A model generated the notes under the pieces. The model searched no databases. It worked only from the letters and a program-made list of their open reading frames with translations, and was not told where the DNA came from. Below are positions 21,367 through 31,559 of a DNA stretch of 64,000 nucleotides, piece after piece (positions within the stretch are counted from its first letter, which is position 1; every line of letters begins with the position of its first letter). The DNA is from Undaria pinnatifida (taxonomy: Eukaryota > Sar > Phaeophyceae > Laminariales > Alariaceae): positions 14,888,223 to 14,952,222 of the forward strand of contig JABAKD010000008.1 of NCBI GenBank assembly GCA_012845835.1, written 5' to 3'. A program made the translations under genes and the position numbers.

Positions 21367-23087
21367 TCAGACGTGCAAACGTGCGCGTCTTATAAGAGGT
21401 GTCGACTTGGGATGACAGGATCTTAGCAATTCCCTGGAATACGCCGATAATCACTAATATTGCAGCAGAGTCCGAAACTTGGGTAAAACAATTGGTCAAT
21501 ATGACTTCATATTCGTGTCGATAAAACACGCAAATATGATTATGACTCATCTCAAGTATTAACGGACGTCCATGCTGTACAATGTTATCGCTGCTTCAAA
21601 ACGTTTCGAATCGCGACACAATCCTTGGACATGTTCCTACGGGAACGGCAATGACAGTTTAGAGCTAGCACGAACTAGCTACGAAACTTTCAGAGAACAG
21701 TTCTACTGCTAAGCCTCAGCTTGCGCGACTTTGCTGGGTGCAGTTGTGACCTGTAGTACACTTGACAACCTATTAATAGGACCTTCTTCAAGTGTGCTCA
21801 GACTGCAAACACTTGGTACTTCATGAAGATTTTGACATACTGATAAACAAGGTCCGGCTCCTCTATCTTGCTACGTAGCATGGTGGGATTGCCGTGGTAT
21901 ATATCATGGTGTTACAGACTACTATCGAAACTTAGCTTGTCTCAAGATAGTACATCTCTCAGTGCTATCGTCGAGATATGACAATCTAAACGATAAACAA
22001 TTGTTATCTCTTCGAAGAAGCCTCGTTCGAGTTGAGGGTATTATGCCTGTAAACAGAAATGCACATTTTAGATATGCAGAGCTTCAACTCTACAATATTC
22101 ACGTACCTCGGTCATTTATTGCACTGAGAGACAACTTAGTGTCTCCACACCCGCACGGTCAGCCTGTACCAAGGGCATAACCTGCTATGCAACAACCATG
22201 ATACAATCTGGTGTACGACAACGACCAGATGGGAATTAGACATCTCTGTATCTTGTACATCAGCAACTTGGCGAGTTGATACTACATTCGGAGCTTGTGG
22301 GCGTCCCCATTCGTTCTAACAGTGATCCTCCTCCCACTGACCACAATTTACAGGAACACAACATGTCTGACTCAAAACGATTACCATCAACGGACTTGCA
22401 GACTGTATACAGGGGATCAGTCTGTATACGAAAAAATAACGACGATCATCGAGCATCGATGATGTCAAGTGACATATTTCCTTACACAAGCGAAATAAGA
22501 TAACGGAGAGGTGGTTGACGACCTACCGTGCCGACATTGGTATCCAACTCACACCGCGGCACAAACGTGATGGTACCGTTGGCTCTGCCTCGACAGTAGA
22601 CTGGAGACGCGGGAGTTGTTGGTGTTTGCGGATCAGGAGGAACGTCCTGAATGCTCGCAAAATGTGAGAGAATAAATTCACTGCGGTGGGGAATTTGGCG
22701 ACGGTGATACCAGCCATCGCTATTTGGACCTTCCCCACGAAAACGGACCCGGAACTGAACATTAAACGGGGATATTTCTTCATAAAAATTTGGTATTAAT
22801 AATTTAGTTCCCAAAAAGATTGAAATCAGGATCTATGACAACTATGAAGAAATTACTCGCGGATTGAAGTGTTTCTTGTCGCGGAAGGGGAGATTGGTTT
22901 GGATCATCTAAAAACTTCAAGTATGTTCTATATCCTAATTTCTGCCCTTCTATCAACTTCTCCGTGTCTAATGCACGAAAAACTGATACAATACTCGTAA
23001 ACAATTCACGATAACTCTTGACTAACTTAGCAGTGTTCATTCAGATTTTTTAGAATGTCCTTCATACTCACGTGGAGTTGGTGGGCG
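21367..23087 (-). other. Unexplained 3' segment of the Gypsy element in the integrase position
   Basis: Where integrase should lie, the minus strand has an ATG-started frame at 23,040-22,804 (KSYRELFTSIVSVFRALDTE, LKFLDDPNQS). A frame at 22,814-22,482 follows (FNVQFRVRFRGEGPNSDGWY, HRRQIPHRSEFILSHF), out of phase by one base or a small intron. The second frame runs to CTTGT|GTAAGG, a good splice donor. A donor-like CAC|GTGAGTATG lies just before the first ATG. These pieces look like real protein but not like integrase. Captured host exons or an extra ORF are the options. Downstream of 22,480 I see nothing coding. Confidence 0.4.
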
Positions 23088-25495
23088 TTAAGATTGCCCA
23101 TCTTGTGGTACATTGCGACAGATAGAGGCTAACCTGGGTTTCGGCGGCAACACATCAGAAAGACTCGTCTTTCCTCGGGTTGTGTCCTCTGGTATGTCGC
23201 CAAACAATCGGGATAATGTGTCCGGTACTACGTGTAATTTTCCCGGCTTATGCTCGACTGTAAAATCGAAACTTTGCAAGGCAATGGCTCAACGTGTTAA
23301 CATGTTGGATGTGTCTTGCATATAATATAGATGTGTGAGAGCAGCGTGGTCGGTGACGCATTTAAAGTGTTTGCCCCAAAGGTACGGACGCCAATGCTGT
23401 AGAGCGAGGACAAGTCCACAACACTCTTTCATCGTTGCTGAATAATGTTTTTGTCCTTTCGTAAAACGTTTACTAAAGTAAGCAATGTATGTAGGTCTGG
23501 TTTATCAGATCCTTCGTTGGCGTTTTGGGCTAAGAATGCTCCGACTCTTGCTTCACTTGCATCTACATGTACGATAAACTATTTAGAATAATCAGGGAAA
23601 TGAAATACTGGAGGGGAAGATAACAATTTCTTAATCCGGGTTACTGCTTCAGATTGAGTTGTTCCCCAGTGTTTCTCGAATTCCCGATGTTGCTTATACT
23701 GCTTTTTAGTAAGCTCGACCAGAGGTGCTGTAACTCCAGCATATTCTGGTACAAACCGGCGTACCAAAATTGAGTGTGCCCAATAAAGAATGTAATTCCT
23801 TGATATTCTTCGGGTCTGCCAAATCACTAATGGATCTTATACGGTCATCGCCAATAGTGATACACCATGTTCCGATATGATATGACCTAAATATTTAACT
23901 TGTTTCGAAACGAACTGTAACTTGGACGGTTTTAACGTCAAACCAGCTGCTTGTAAAGCTGAAAACATGCGTTCGAGTAACAACAGATGAGCTTCCCACG
24001 TAGATGAACAAACTATTAAATCATCAATATATCACAAAAGACCATTGGCTGAACCAGTATCATCAAGGGTGAGCGACATTATATGTTAATACAATCAGGG
24101 TGCGTTATAAACTCCGAACGGCATGCGTTTAAAGCAGTACTTGTCTTTAGCTGTAACAAAAGCAGTTGATTCGATGTCCGCGTCAGCAACAGGAAGCTGA
24201 TGAAAAGCACTCTGGACGTCGGCTACTGTGATGAACTTGGCTCCACCCACAGAGTCGACATGAGCTTCGATGTTGAGCATGGGCCATGCGTTTGGGACGA
24301 GATGACGATTAAGAGTGTTACGGTAGTCAACACAGAACCGTGGTGACCCATCAGATTTGCTGACAATATTAACAGGACTCCCCCAGGCACTTGTGCGTTC
24401 CTCTATTATTCCCCGCTTCAGTAACTTGTCGACTTGGTCATCGATTTGTTTTTGAAGGCGGGGTGAGGTACGGTACGGCGCACGATCAACCGGACGAGTG
24501 CCTAGTTGTAACGGGAATGTACCTTAGGCTATTTTACAACAGCCTAGCTCATCCGCTGACAACGAAACGACTGGGCGGTATTTTGCGCATACAATGAACA
24601 GCGGGTATAATTGTTTCGCTTGAATGAAAAGTGATACATTGATTTTTCCAGTCAAGTTTCGCACCACATAAAGACATGACGCTGTTATCTAACAGAATAT
24701 CATCAGAACGTAACGATGAAATGACAAGCGCTTCTACTGGGCGAGTGACGTCCCCCAGTTGTAAATCAACGCGAATGAAAATTAGTATTTCCATCACTGA
24801 TCCATTTGCGGCTTTCAACGTGAGCACAGCAGGCATATGGCATGTATCGGTTCATCTTTCAAGATAGGGTGGCGTTTCACAAGCGAGAAAGCCACACATG
24901 GAACATTGCTTGCCGTGTCAACAGTGACACGAAGCACCCCGAAGCCTCCAATACGTCCACATATATGAACGAGATGAGACGAAAAAGCAAGCGTAAGCGG
25001 CGATCGCGTACGACGCGATAAAGCACAGGCGTACCATTCTTCGTGTTTTTTTTTATGAGTACTGCTCCTTTCATGATCGGGGCAGTCTTCATTGACATCC
25101 ATAGACACAGACGTATCAATCGCTGGCAACGAAGAATCCACCTGTTTATTACCTACATCCCTAGACACTGATTCACTAGGTACTTGCAAAAACAAATCCG
25201 CCTGTGTATTGCCTACATGGGGGTCTGCTGGACACATGTCAACCAACGACCTACCAGGTACACTGTCTGCAAAACGCACACGCTTACTTACAGGGGAAGG
25301 ATCTACGACTGCAGTATCCTTACTTGTCTCATCACAGATGGACATACCTTCGAGGGTGAGCGACTCGGAAAGCACGTGCTTCCCTATGTCGTCCCTCGGG
25401 TTACCCGACCTTACAGAGACCGATGGAAAATCGATCTCGGTGGAAACCCTATACGAACTCCCAGTTGCGGGAATGACGTCCGCAACTGGGCACCG
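23088..25495 (-). pseudogene. pol: Pol of the Gypsy element: protease, RT, RNase H
   Basis: The frame continues directly from gag after the TGA. Protease: VTVDTASNVPCVAF near 24,900, with Asp-Thr-Ala where retropepsins have Asp-Thr/Ser-Gly. After a frameshift near 24,830 it continues with SDDILLDNSVM and LDWKNQCITF. RT: KLLKRGIIEERTSAWGSPVN, SKSDGSPRFCVDYR, FITVADVQSAFHQLPV and the catalytic YIDD at 24,020-24,031. A TGA stands directly before the Tyr and another stop follows FGVYNAP. Then HREFEKHWGTTQSEAVTRIK and PVFHFPDYSK (the RT-RNase H connection), and FTVEHKPGKLHVVPDTLSRL near 23,250. Multiple stops and shifts make it non-functional. Confidence 0.8.
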
Positions 25496-27019
25496 TCAGG
25501 TGGACTTCTGTCGGCGAGCTCTCCTCTCCCGATACCGGTCTAGGTTAGCCTCCCCAAACGAGGGGTGGATCAAACAATCATTACTGGCGTGACTGGATTT
25601 ATCTCTAGCCATACACCCTGATACTGAACAGGGTGAGTGATCACGCGTGACGTTCAACGTAGACGTAAACAACTCAGCTGCAGGCATCTGCGAACTGGAC
25701 AAGCGAGATGCTGCTGCTGTTGCTGAACCGTGGTTCTTACGAGAATCACTGTGTGAGCGTTTACGGTCAAGACGACTCTCAGGGCCGCGTACTGCTCGCA
25801 CCTGAGCTCTAGAACGACCGCGCGCAACAGTCGACCGTAACATGGCACTAACCGTGCCATCGACTGCTGCTAGGGACGCAGCACTACGCTGGGCCCTATC
25901 GACTACCTGCTGCATTGACTTACAGTGCTGGCCAATGCGTTGTAGTTCCAAAATTTCTGGGCGTAACCCAGGCTCAAAAATTTCGATCTGCAAAGCTTCT
26001 ACAGGCTGTACATGTTGTTTTTGAACTTGACGGTTCAAATTGTTAAACCTATCTCGGAGACGGTTTACATATGACGTGACTGACTCATTTAGACCCTGAG
26101 TCAGAGTGATTTTCTGCTCTACTGGGCGTGCCAGAGCGTCTGCTGACAGGTTCGACGCTTCAAAAGCAGTTTTCATTTCCAACCACGAGGTCGGTTTTGC
26201 GCTGCTTTCGGTATCTGACAGTTGCCGATCTCCTTCACCACTACGTCTCCACGGAACCTGACCTCCTACCAGCTGGGTAAAAAACTGGATAGCCTCGTCC
26301 TTCAGCACGAAGATGAAGTATGTTATGAGGAGGTCATCAATCATGTCCTCGGTGATGCCGGGACGTGACTTTTACGACGCGGTAACGAATGCTTCGTACT
26401 GCCACAAAACATTATGGATGCTATTCTTGTCGTTTTCGTTTCCTGAAAACCTGGAGATAGCACCGTAGTCAGCCATTGTCATCCTCGTGTTGACAGATGA
26501 CACAGACGGGACTGAACTGCCTATTTTTAGGCTGCTTAATTCAGACGGAGCTAGATGTACTCTCCCCGACAACGTAGACAACAGGTCATCAATACTGCTT
26601 GTAAGTCCTTCTTCAGTCAACGACCTATCAAGCAGTTCGTTGAACTTGGCAATGTTACTTTCGCTGACGAGCGACTGCTGTTGTGGGGAACTACTGATCA
26701 TGTGGTGAGCAAAGGAGACTTCACCAGCTGCTGCCTTCCGTACGGGGGAGAACGACCAGCGGCGGTGACGCCCACGACGACTACGATGGCGACCATAACG
26801 ATGTCGCCTCTGCTCTTCTTCAGATGAATCTTGGCCAGGTGACGGCTCGCGGTGGCTGAGATAGGTTTCTTCTTCTACATCTTCCTCCTCCTCCTGGTCT
26901 TGATTGAAATTGCTTTCCTCAGGACGTGAGGGAAGGCCACCTCCCTCGAGACTTGGGGGGAGGGTGTTTAGGTCCGTATGACCATCCCCGGGACCAGGGG
27001 GGTCGGTCCCGTCTGCCAT
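25496..27019 (-). pseudogene. gag: Gag of the Gypsy element
   Basis: Starts with an ATG at 27,017-27,019, about 100 bases after the PBS. It is one frame of about 508 codons broken by a single TAA at 26,372-26,374. The N-terminal third is acidic then Arg-rich (RRHRYGRHRSRRGRHRRW). The middle has a capsid-like part with LKDEAIQFFTQL and LNESVTSYVNRLRDRFNNL. The C-terminus has a Cys/His array, C-x4-C-x7-H-x4-C (CSVSGC...SSHASNDC). This is a spaced-out version of the usual C-x2-C-x4-H-x4-C nucleic-acid-binding knuckle. It ends at a TGA (25,496-25,498) followed by CGG, after which the same frame continues into protease sequence. Confidence 0.75.
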
Positions 27020-27106
27020 ATGGCAAGCGCGACAAACGTGCGGGGTTTTATTAATGAAGCTTCACCCGCTCTTTTCATTCGGGTTGCTAGCACCGATCGA
27101 ACTTCA

Positions 27107-27120
27107 CTGTTTCGACGCCA
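27107..27120 (-). promoter_or_regulatory. Primer-binding site
   Basis: Two bases after the 5' LTR the element strand reads TGGCGTCGAAACAG, with the typical TGG start complementary to a tRNA 3' CCA end. The matching tRNA would end CGACGCCA; its identity cannot be told here. Confidence 0.6.
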
Positions 27121-27122
27121 AC

Positions 27123-27341
27123 TGTGGGACGGTAGTCCCTTCGCAGGTTTTCTCTTTTCTCTGATGGAGGTGTTAGTGTTAGTGTGGAGACACACCGAGG
27201 TGGGTTATATGCGCAAGCGCACGCTCGAGGGTCAACAAAGATGAAACACCTCAGTGTCTGCCTCGAGGGGCCAGGATGATCTTGATGGATTATAGTGATA
27301 AGGAGGCGATACAATCAAGGGAACAGGGACTGGTTTCCACA
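27123..27341 (-). repeat. 5' LTR of the Gypsy element
   Basis: On the element strand it begins TGTGGAAACCAG and ends ACCGTCCCACA. About 18 substitutions and one indel separate it from the 3' LTR by my eye, roughly 92 percent identity. A TATA-like CATATAACC lies near 27,206-27,214 and may be the promoter. Confidence 0.85.
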
Positions 27342-27459
27342 CCAGTGCTATTCAAGACGCCGGCACTACATTTGAATAGTATTCCCATATACTACATGTA
27401 CATGTGGCACCTATACGGCAGAGATTTCCAGTCGTGCCAACTGATTCTACCGGCAACGT
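27342..27459. repeat. Right half of the interrupted GTGCCGGT-family repeat
   Basis: Begins ccagtgctattcaagacgcc and matches the uninterrupted member near 20,603. This places the Gypsy insertion inside this older repeat. Confidence 0.5.
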
Positions 27460-27850
27460 ACAGAGCAATGAATGTCACCATTCAACCGGCTCTATGACTT
27501 GTTCTATGCCAGCAATGATTGGCAGCGAAAACTGATTACTTGTTACCGTACTTCGTATTGTTAGGTTCGCCGTGCATCGCCGAATGTCCGGGCCGATTCA
27601 CCATCTTTGAAATATATTATGCGGTCACAGACTGTGAGACAGCAGTAGTGTGTGCTTTGTCTTCTGTGCGGCAAGACACAGCATTCCATTCAACCGACTC
27701 TACAGCCCGTTTTTTGCCAGCAATAAACGACAGCGTGAACTGGTGATCTGCTGCCGTATGTGTTGTATTCATCGTTATTGCTACCCAACGACACCAGTAC
27801 ATCGCCGGGGGTCCGTGCTGATTATTTATCGTAAAGGGTTAATAATTTCA
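27460..27850. repeat. Satellite-like monomers, first locality
   Basis: The unit of ~200-230 bp contains the block 'ccattcaaccg.ctctaca' then 'tgccagcaatga', 'cagcg..aactg.tgat', 'ctaccg..ttcg', 'cgacaccagtacatcgccgg', 'gtccgtgctgatt' and 'ggtcacagactgtgagacag'. It repeats head to tail here with divergence and recurs at 31.56-31.99 kb. Partial copies lie at 20.70-20.77 and 30.41-30.45 kb. Confidence 0.6.
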
Positions 27851-28620
27851 AGGTTCCCCTCCGAGAAGTAAGTGCCTAGAGGAGTGGCGCAAGGACACAT
27901 TATTTTCACTACCCGACGCGAATACCATTTTTGTTTTAAATATATACAAGACTAAATTGCCCGGAAAAAAAAAGAATTTGCATTTCACCTGCTCAACTCC
28001 GTACTTCTTGGGTGTATTCAATAGCAGTATGTTTAGCACTTTTTAGGTATACTCGACATAGACGTGCCCACAACCGATCTGTTTTTGGGAGAATGCACTC
28101 AGCAAGCACCACTTGATAACACACACAAAACTTTTACACCGTATGATGTGTACGATTTCGAGAAGAGCGTCACAATTCTAACTCCAGCTTATTACAAGCT
28201 GGGCCGGCCAAGAAACCCATAACCCGTCAGTCGGGCATATCTTTCGAACGACAATGACCCACGGCAAACTGAACAAATCCCCGTAATCAGCTAGATACGG
28301 TGGTCATTTGAAGCCCTCCAGCTTGAGAATCTGCCAATTGGTGCCGAAAAAAGTGGTCGCTACTCACGTCTCATAGTTTAAGCATTTTTTTCATTATTTT
28401 TTTTTGTTGCTTTTTCTAAAATTGCTCGAAATACCACGTGGATGGAATTGGCTCAATTTTTCTGGGCATGTACATCTTGGAACGAGGAGTAGGGACATAT
28501 GCGTTTCATTTCATGGGTCACTTTTGTTCGAAAGTTATGGATGTATCCCTGAAATATATGTAAATTTGTGTGCAGAGGCCCTTTGGTGGAAGCTTGGCCA
28601 TTCACCTCTCAATTTTTGAA
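27851..28620. other. A/T-rich DNA without a recognisable gene
   Basis: Contains poly-A and poly-T runs near 27,966 and 28,385-28,405. Short frames only. Confidence 0.45.
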
Positions 28621-28624
28621 TTTA

Positions 28625-28841
28625 GGACCTGAAGATTTGACACGTGATTTGGACAAGCTCACCAAAACAGTACTTGGCGAACTCGAAAAAAAAAAAAATG
28701 GGTCGACATATGGCCGGCCAAAAGTTTTCCAAAATCATGAAATTGATGAAAAGTCAACGTTTTTTTTTTTGTTGTTGAGTTCGCTAAGTAAGTACTGTTT
28801 TGGTGAGCTTGCTCCAAATCTCGTGTCAAAATTTCAGGTCC
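28625..28841. repeat. Foldback (hairpin) element
   Basis: Arm 28,625-28,692 (ggacctgaagatttgacacg...) is the reverse complement of 28,761-28,841 (...ctcgtgtcaaaatttcaggtcc), including the long shared word 'caagctcaccaaaacagtac'. Arms end in A and T runs at the loop side. The ~70-base spacer contains GGCCGGCC. The RNA or single strand would form a stem of about 70 base pairs. Weaker pairing continues outward for ~30 bases. No coding capacity. Confidence 0.8.
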
Positions 28842-28865
28842 GAACTCGGAAAAATGAGCGCAGCA

Positions 28866-29356
28866 CAGCGATTTTGGCTTGGTTTGAGCGTCTTAACCAG
28901 CCCAGCTTGTTGTAGGGATCGCCAGGAAGCGAGACGGGGAACGTGTGGCGTGAGATGCGGCACGTATTGAGAACGAGGGACCAACAGGACAATAACACGT
29001 GACATATATATGCTATGACCAAAAAAGCAACTCGTCGCCGAAAAGAGAGGATACAGCACGCGCGCACATGGTCCTACCTGTAGATTTTTGCTCTCCGCAC
29101 GTTGTCTGCTGTTTTTGCAACAAAGCAGAATAAATACTAGTTAACGAACTTGCCTCTGCGGACGTAAATGCATAAGGATGGGTTGTATATATAAATTGTT
29201 ACTATTACAAAGGTCCCTATGTTTCCGCATCGATGGACACGCGCACCCAGAGCGGCAGCACAGCATAAGCGTGCGGTATGGCGGGGTAACAAATTGTGAC
29301 AGGCTTTGTAACAAGCAACTCGCCGCAGCACAGCGAGGACACGCCAATCGCACAAA
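28866..29356. other. No gene recognised
   Basis: Contains an early partial copy of the 'ctctccgcacgttgtctgctgt' word of the following tandem repeat, near 29,091-29,112. Confidence 0.4.
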
Positions 29357-29975
29357 AATGGTGTCATCTACCGCTGCTGCTGTGCATCAGGGTTGTAGCG
29401 TTGTGCTCTCCACATGTTGTCTGCTGTCTGGCATCTGCGATCTAACGTAAATATTGTTGCCTACCGCTTCTGCTGTGGGGTAGTGTGTAGCGTTGTGCTC
29501 TCTTGCTACGGTACGGTATCATAAATATATGGACCGTTTGAATACTAATGTGATATCCAAACGATCCTTACACTTTACGCCGGCATGGCACTTGACAGAA
29601 GCAGCAGAAGCAGCAGTAGCATCAGCCAGAGGTAGTGGTGCATGGGCGGGTAGAGCTTCTCAAACTAGCGCTGTGCTCTCCGCATGTTGTCTGCTGTCTG
29701 TCATCTGCGATCTTACGTAAATGGTGTTGCATACCGCTGCTGCTGTGTGGCAGAGTTGTAGCGTTGTGCTCTCTTGGTATGGTACGGTATCATATAAGAA
29801 ACTTACCAACATTAACATAAATATATGGACCGTTTAAGTACTAATGTGGTATTCAAACGATCCTTACACTTAACGCCGGCATGTCACGTGAAAGAAGCAG
29901 CAGAAGCAGCAGAAGCGAGAGGTAGTGGCGTATAGGCGGGCAGAGCATCGCAGGCTCCGATTAAAGTAATCACCT
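29357..29975. repeat. Tandem duplication, period ~271-295 bp
   Basis: Shared blocks in order: 'gtgctctcc.catgttgtct', 'catctgcgatct.acgtaaat', 'gcgttgtgctctcttg', 'aaatatatggaccgttt', 'caaacgatccttacact' and 'gaagcagcagaagcagcag'. Units start near 29,402 and 29,673. The second carries ~20 extra bases (aagaaacttaccaacatta). Confidence 0.8.
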
Positions 29976-30475
29976 ACAACAGCAGCAGCCGCACGCCCGA
30001 ATAGTTGCAGGCTGCTGCTGCTAGGGGGCTGGACGGCGGCTAGTAGACAAAATCGTAGCGTGGTTCTCTGTGCAAAAACAGGGAAATGTGCGTGTACCCT
30101 CTACGAGCAGAAAAACGCGGTTTGCATCCAAATCGTACGTGCGTACACGGGGATAGGGGATGCAGAAACCCAATCCCCGGGGATGTTGCGGAAACCTGGG
30201 GGTTTGCCTTAAGTGTGCCCAAGGCAAAAAGGTTCAAAAGGTTTGCCACGCGCGACACGCCGCACGGATTGCGCCCAAACCTCCGGCAACGCGAACCGGA
30301 TGGTCGAATTGTGCCCACCCCACCCGATGTTTCGGACAATGGTGTGCGCACGAAGAGATGTGCCCGAAGGGGAAAACGAAATCACAATTATATATATACA
30401 TAGGTGGTCACAGACTGTAAGACAGCAGTAGTGTGTGCGTTGTTTTGTTCGAAAATACCCAGCATCACATACATG
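29976..30475. other. GC-rich spacer with overlapping open frames but no recognised gene
   Basis: Several frames of 70-105 codons are open on both strands over 30,040-30,430, which is typical of GC-rich DNA rather than of a gene. No motif seen. CAG/CTG triplets lie near 29,980-30,022. Confidence 0.4.
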
Positions 30476-30880
30476 GTGCCGGTATGTGCCAGCCCAATGT
30501 ACCGGCACTTCGTACTATGTTTTTCAAGACACCACCGTTGTTGACGGTAGGGCTGCCATACAACTGACGTTATTTTATTTGTGTAAAGAGTCCCATCCAG
30601 CCAGCTACTTTGGCCGGCATTATTACAGAGAGAAGTGATGGCACTCTTCAGCCGGCACTACTGACTAGGAGTCCTCCACTGTGTGTAAGATACGCTGTAG
30701 ACCGCTTCTCCTACGTTGTGATACAACATCCAAATACGACCAGTACTGGGTACTGTGCGTCCAAAATGTGTATGCATCGATTCTATTACCTTGCGCCACC
30801 CTATTTCGGTCTGCTTTCCGTCTTCTCTACCGTTCCCTTGTACGTAGTGCTTAGTGCTTCTAGAGTGTACGCTAAATTTC
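30476..30880. repeat. GTGCCGGTA hairpin repeat and a block duplicated at 32.0 kb
   Basis: GTGCCGGTA and TACCGGCAC (about 30,478-30,511) form a perfect 9-bp inverted repeat around a 15-base loop. The block 30,729-30,880 ('acgaccagtactgggtactg', 'cttgcgccaccct', 'ttcggtctgctttccgtctt') recurs at 32,008-32,150. Confidence 0.6.
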
Positions 30881-31552
30881 GCATTCTCTGACAAGCATTT
30901 TGGCTCAGCTTACTCTTTTTTCAATTGACTTTGGAAGGAACAACTTGTATTTTCTTTCTTTTTTGTTGATTTTGTGGTATCCATAATAATGTAATTTTCG
31001 GTAAATATCCAAAACGCCCATTCTGAAGATAAAATCCCACAACTGATGGGTCTACATTCATGGCACGATAACGATATTTTCGAAAGGCAGTGCCGTCATG
31101 ATAGGCTGTATGATCATGATTCAAGCTTTTGAATGTTGTGGTTGTTGTTGTTGTTGTTCTCACATTAACTCGCATAATCAAGTTCGTGGTCACAGGACAG
31201 ACTTCAGTCACTCTGGATCTGAGGAATACCCCCGGGAAAAACACAAGCAAACCAAAGGTGGTACGCCCATATATCACAGCTGACGCAATTCATGCCTCCA
31301 CCAGAAACATATAAAAGTGAACTGGGGAGTCAGTTTAAGATGTGCCAAGTCAATACTTGTGTGCCAAGAATGTAGACTTCAAGTATGTGGGATTTTAGCT
31401 TCAGAATGGGCATTTCGCATTTATTACTAAAAATTACATTTTTGCGGATACCACAAAATTAAAAGCTAAAAAATACAGGATGTACGGGTTCTTTTTTCAA
31501 ACGTTCAGTGAAAAAATTGTAAGCGGAAGCAAAATGCTAGTCAGAGAATGTA
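30881..31552. mobile_element. Element with ~170-bp inverted arms enclosing a LINE tail
   Basis: Left arm 30,881-31,050 (tctctgacaagcattttggc ... attctgaagataaaatccca) matches the reverse complement of 31,378-31,552 (... ctagtcagagaatg). The ~330-base centre includes 31,138-31,345, which matches the 3' tail of LINE copy 2 (49,612-49,810), from the GTT repeat through 'ctcgcataatcaag' to 'gtgccaagtc'. A third, direct copy of one arm lies at 32,150-32,312. It has no coding capacity. A foldback transposon that captured a LINE tail, or an inverted duplication, could explain it. Confidence 0.55.
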
Positions 31553-31559
31553 AAAGTCA

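Larger units (their letters stand above)
21133..27341 (-). mobile_element. Ty3/Gypsy-type LTR retrotransposon, full length but mutated
   Basis: Two ~218-bp LTRs, a primer-binding site, a polypurine tract and, in minus-strand order, gag, protease, reverse transcriptase and RNase H. The LTR ends read TG...CA on the element strand (the 3' copy has TT for TG). A 4-bp CCAG flanks both sides (21,129-21,132 and 27,342-27,345), a plausible target-site duplication. The RT with 'YIDD', 'SKSDGSPRFCVDYR' and the RNase H tail HKPGKLHVVPDTLSR fit Ty3/Gypsy. No integrase motifs (HHCC zinc finger or DDE) were found between RNase H and the 3' LTR. Stops and frameshifts make this copy defective. It is inserted into a GTGCCGGT-family repeat. 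Confidence 0.85.
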
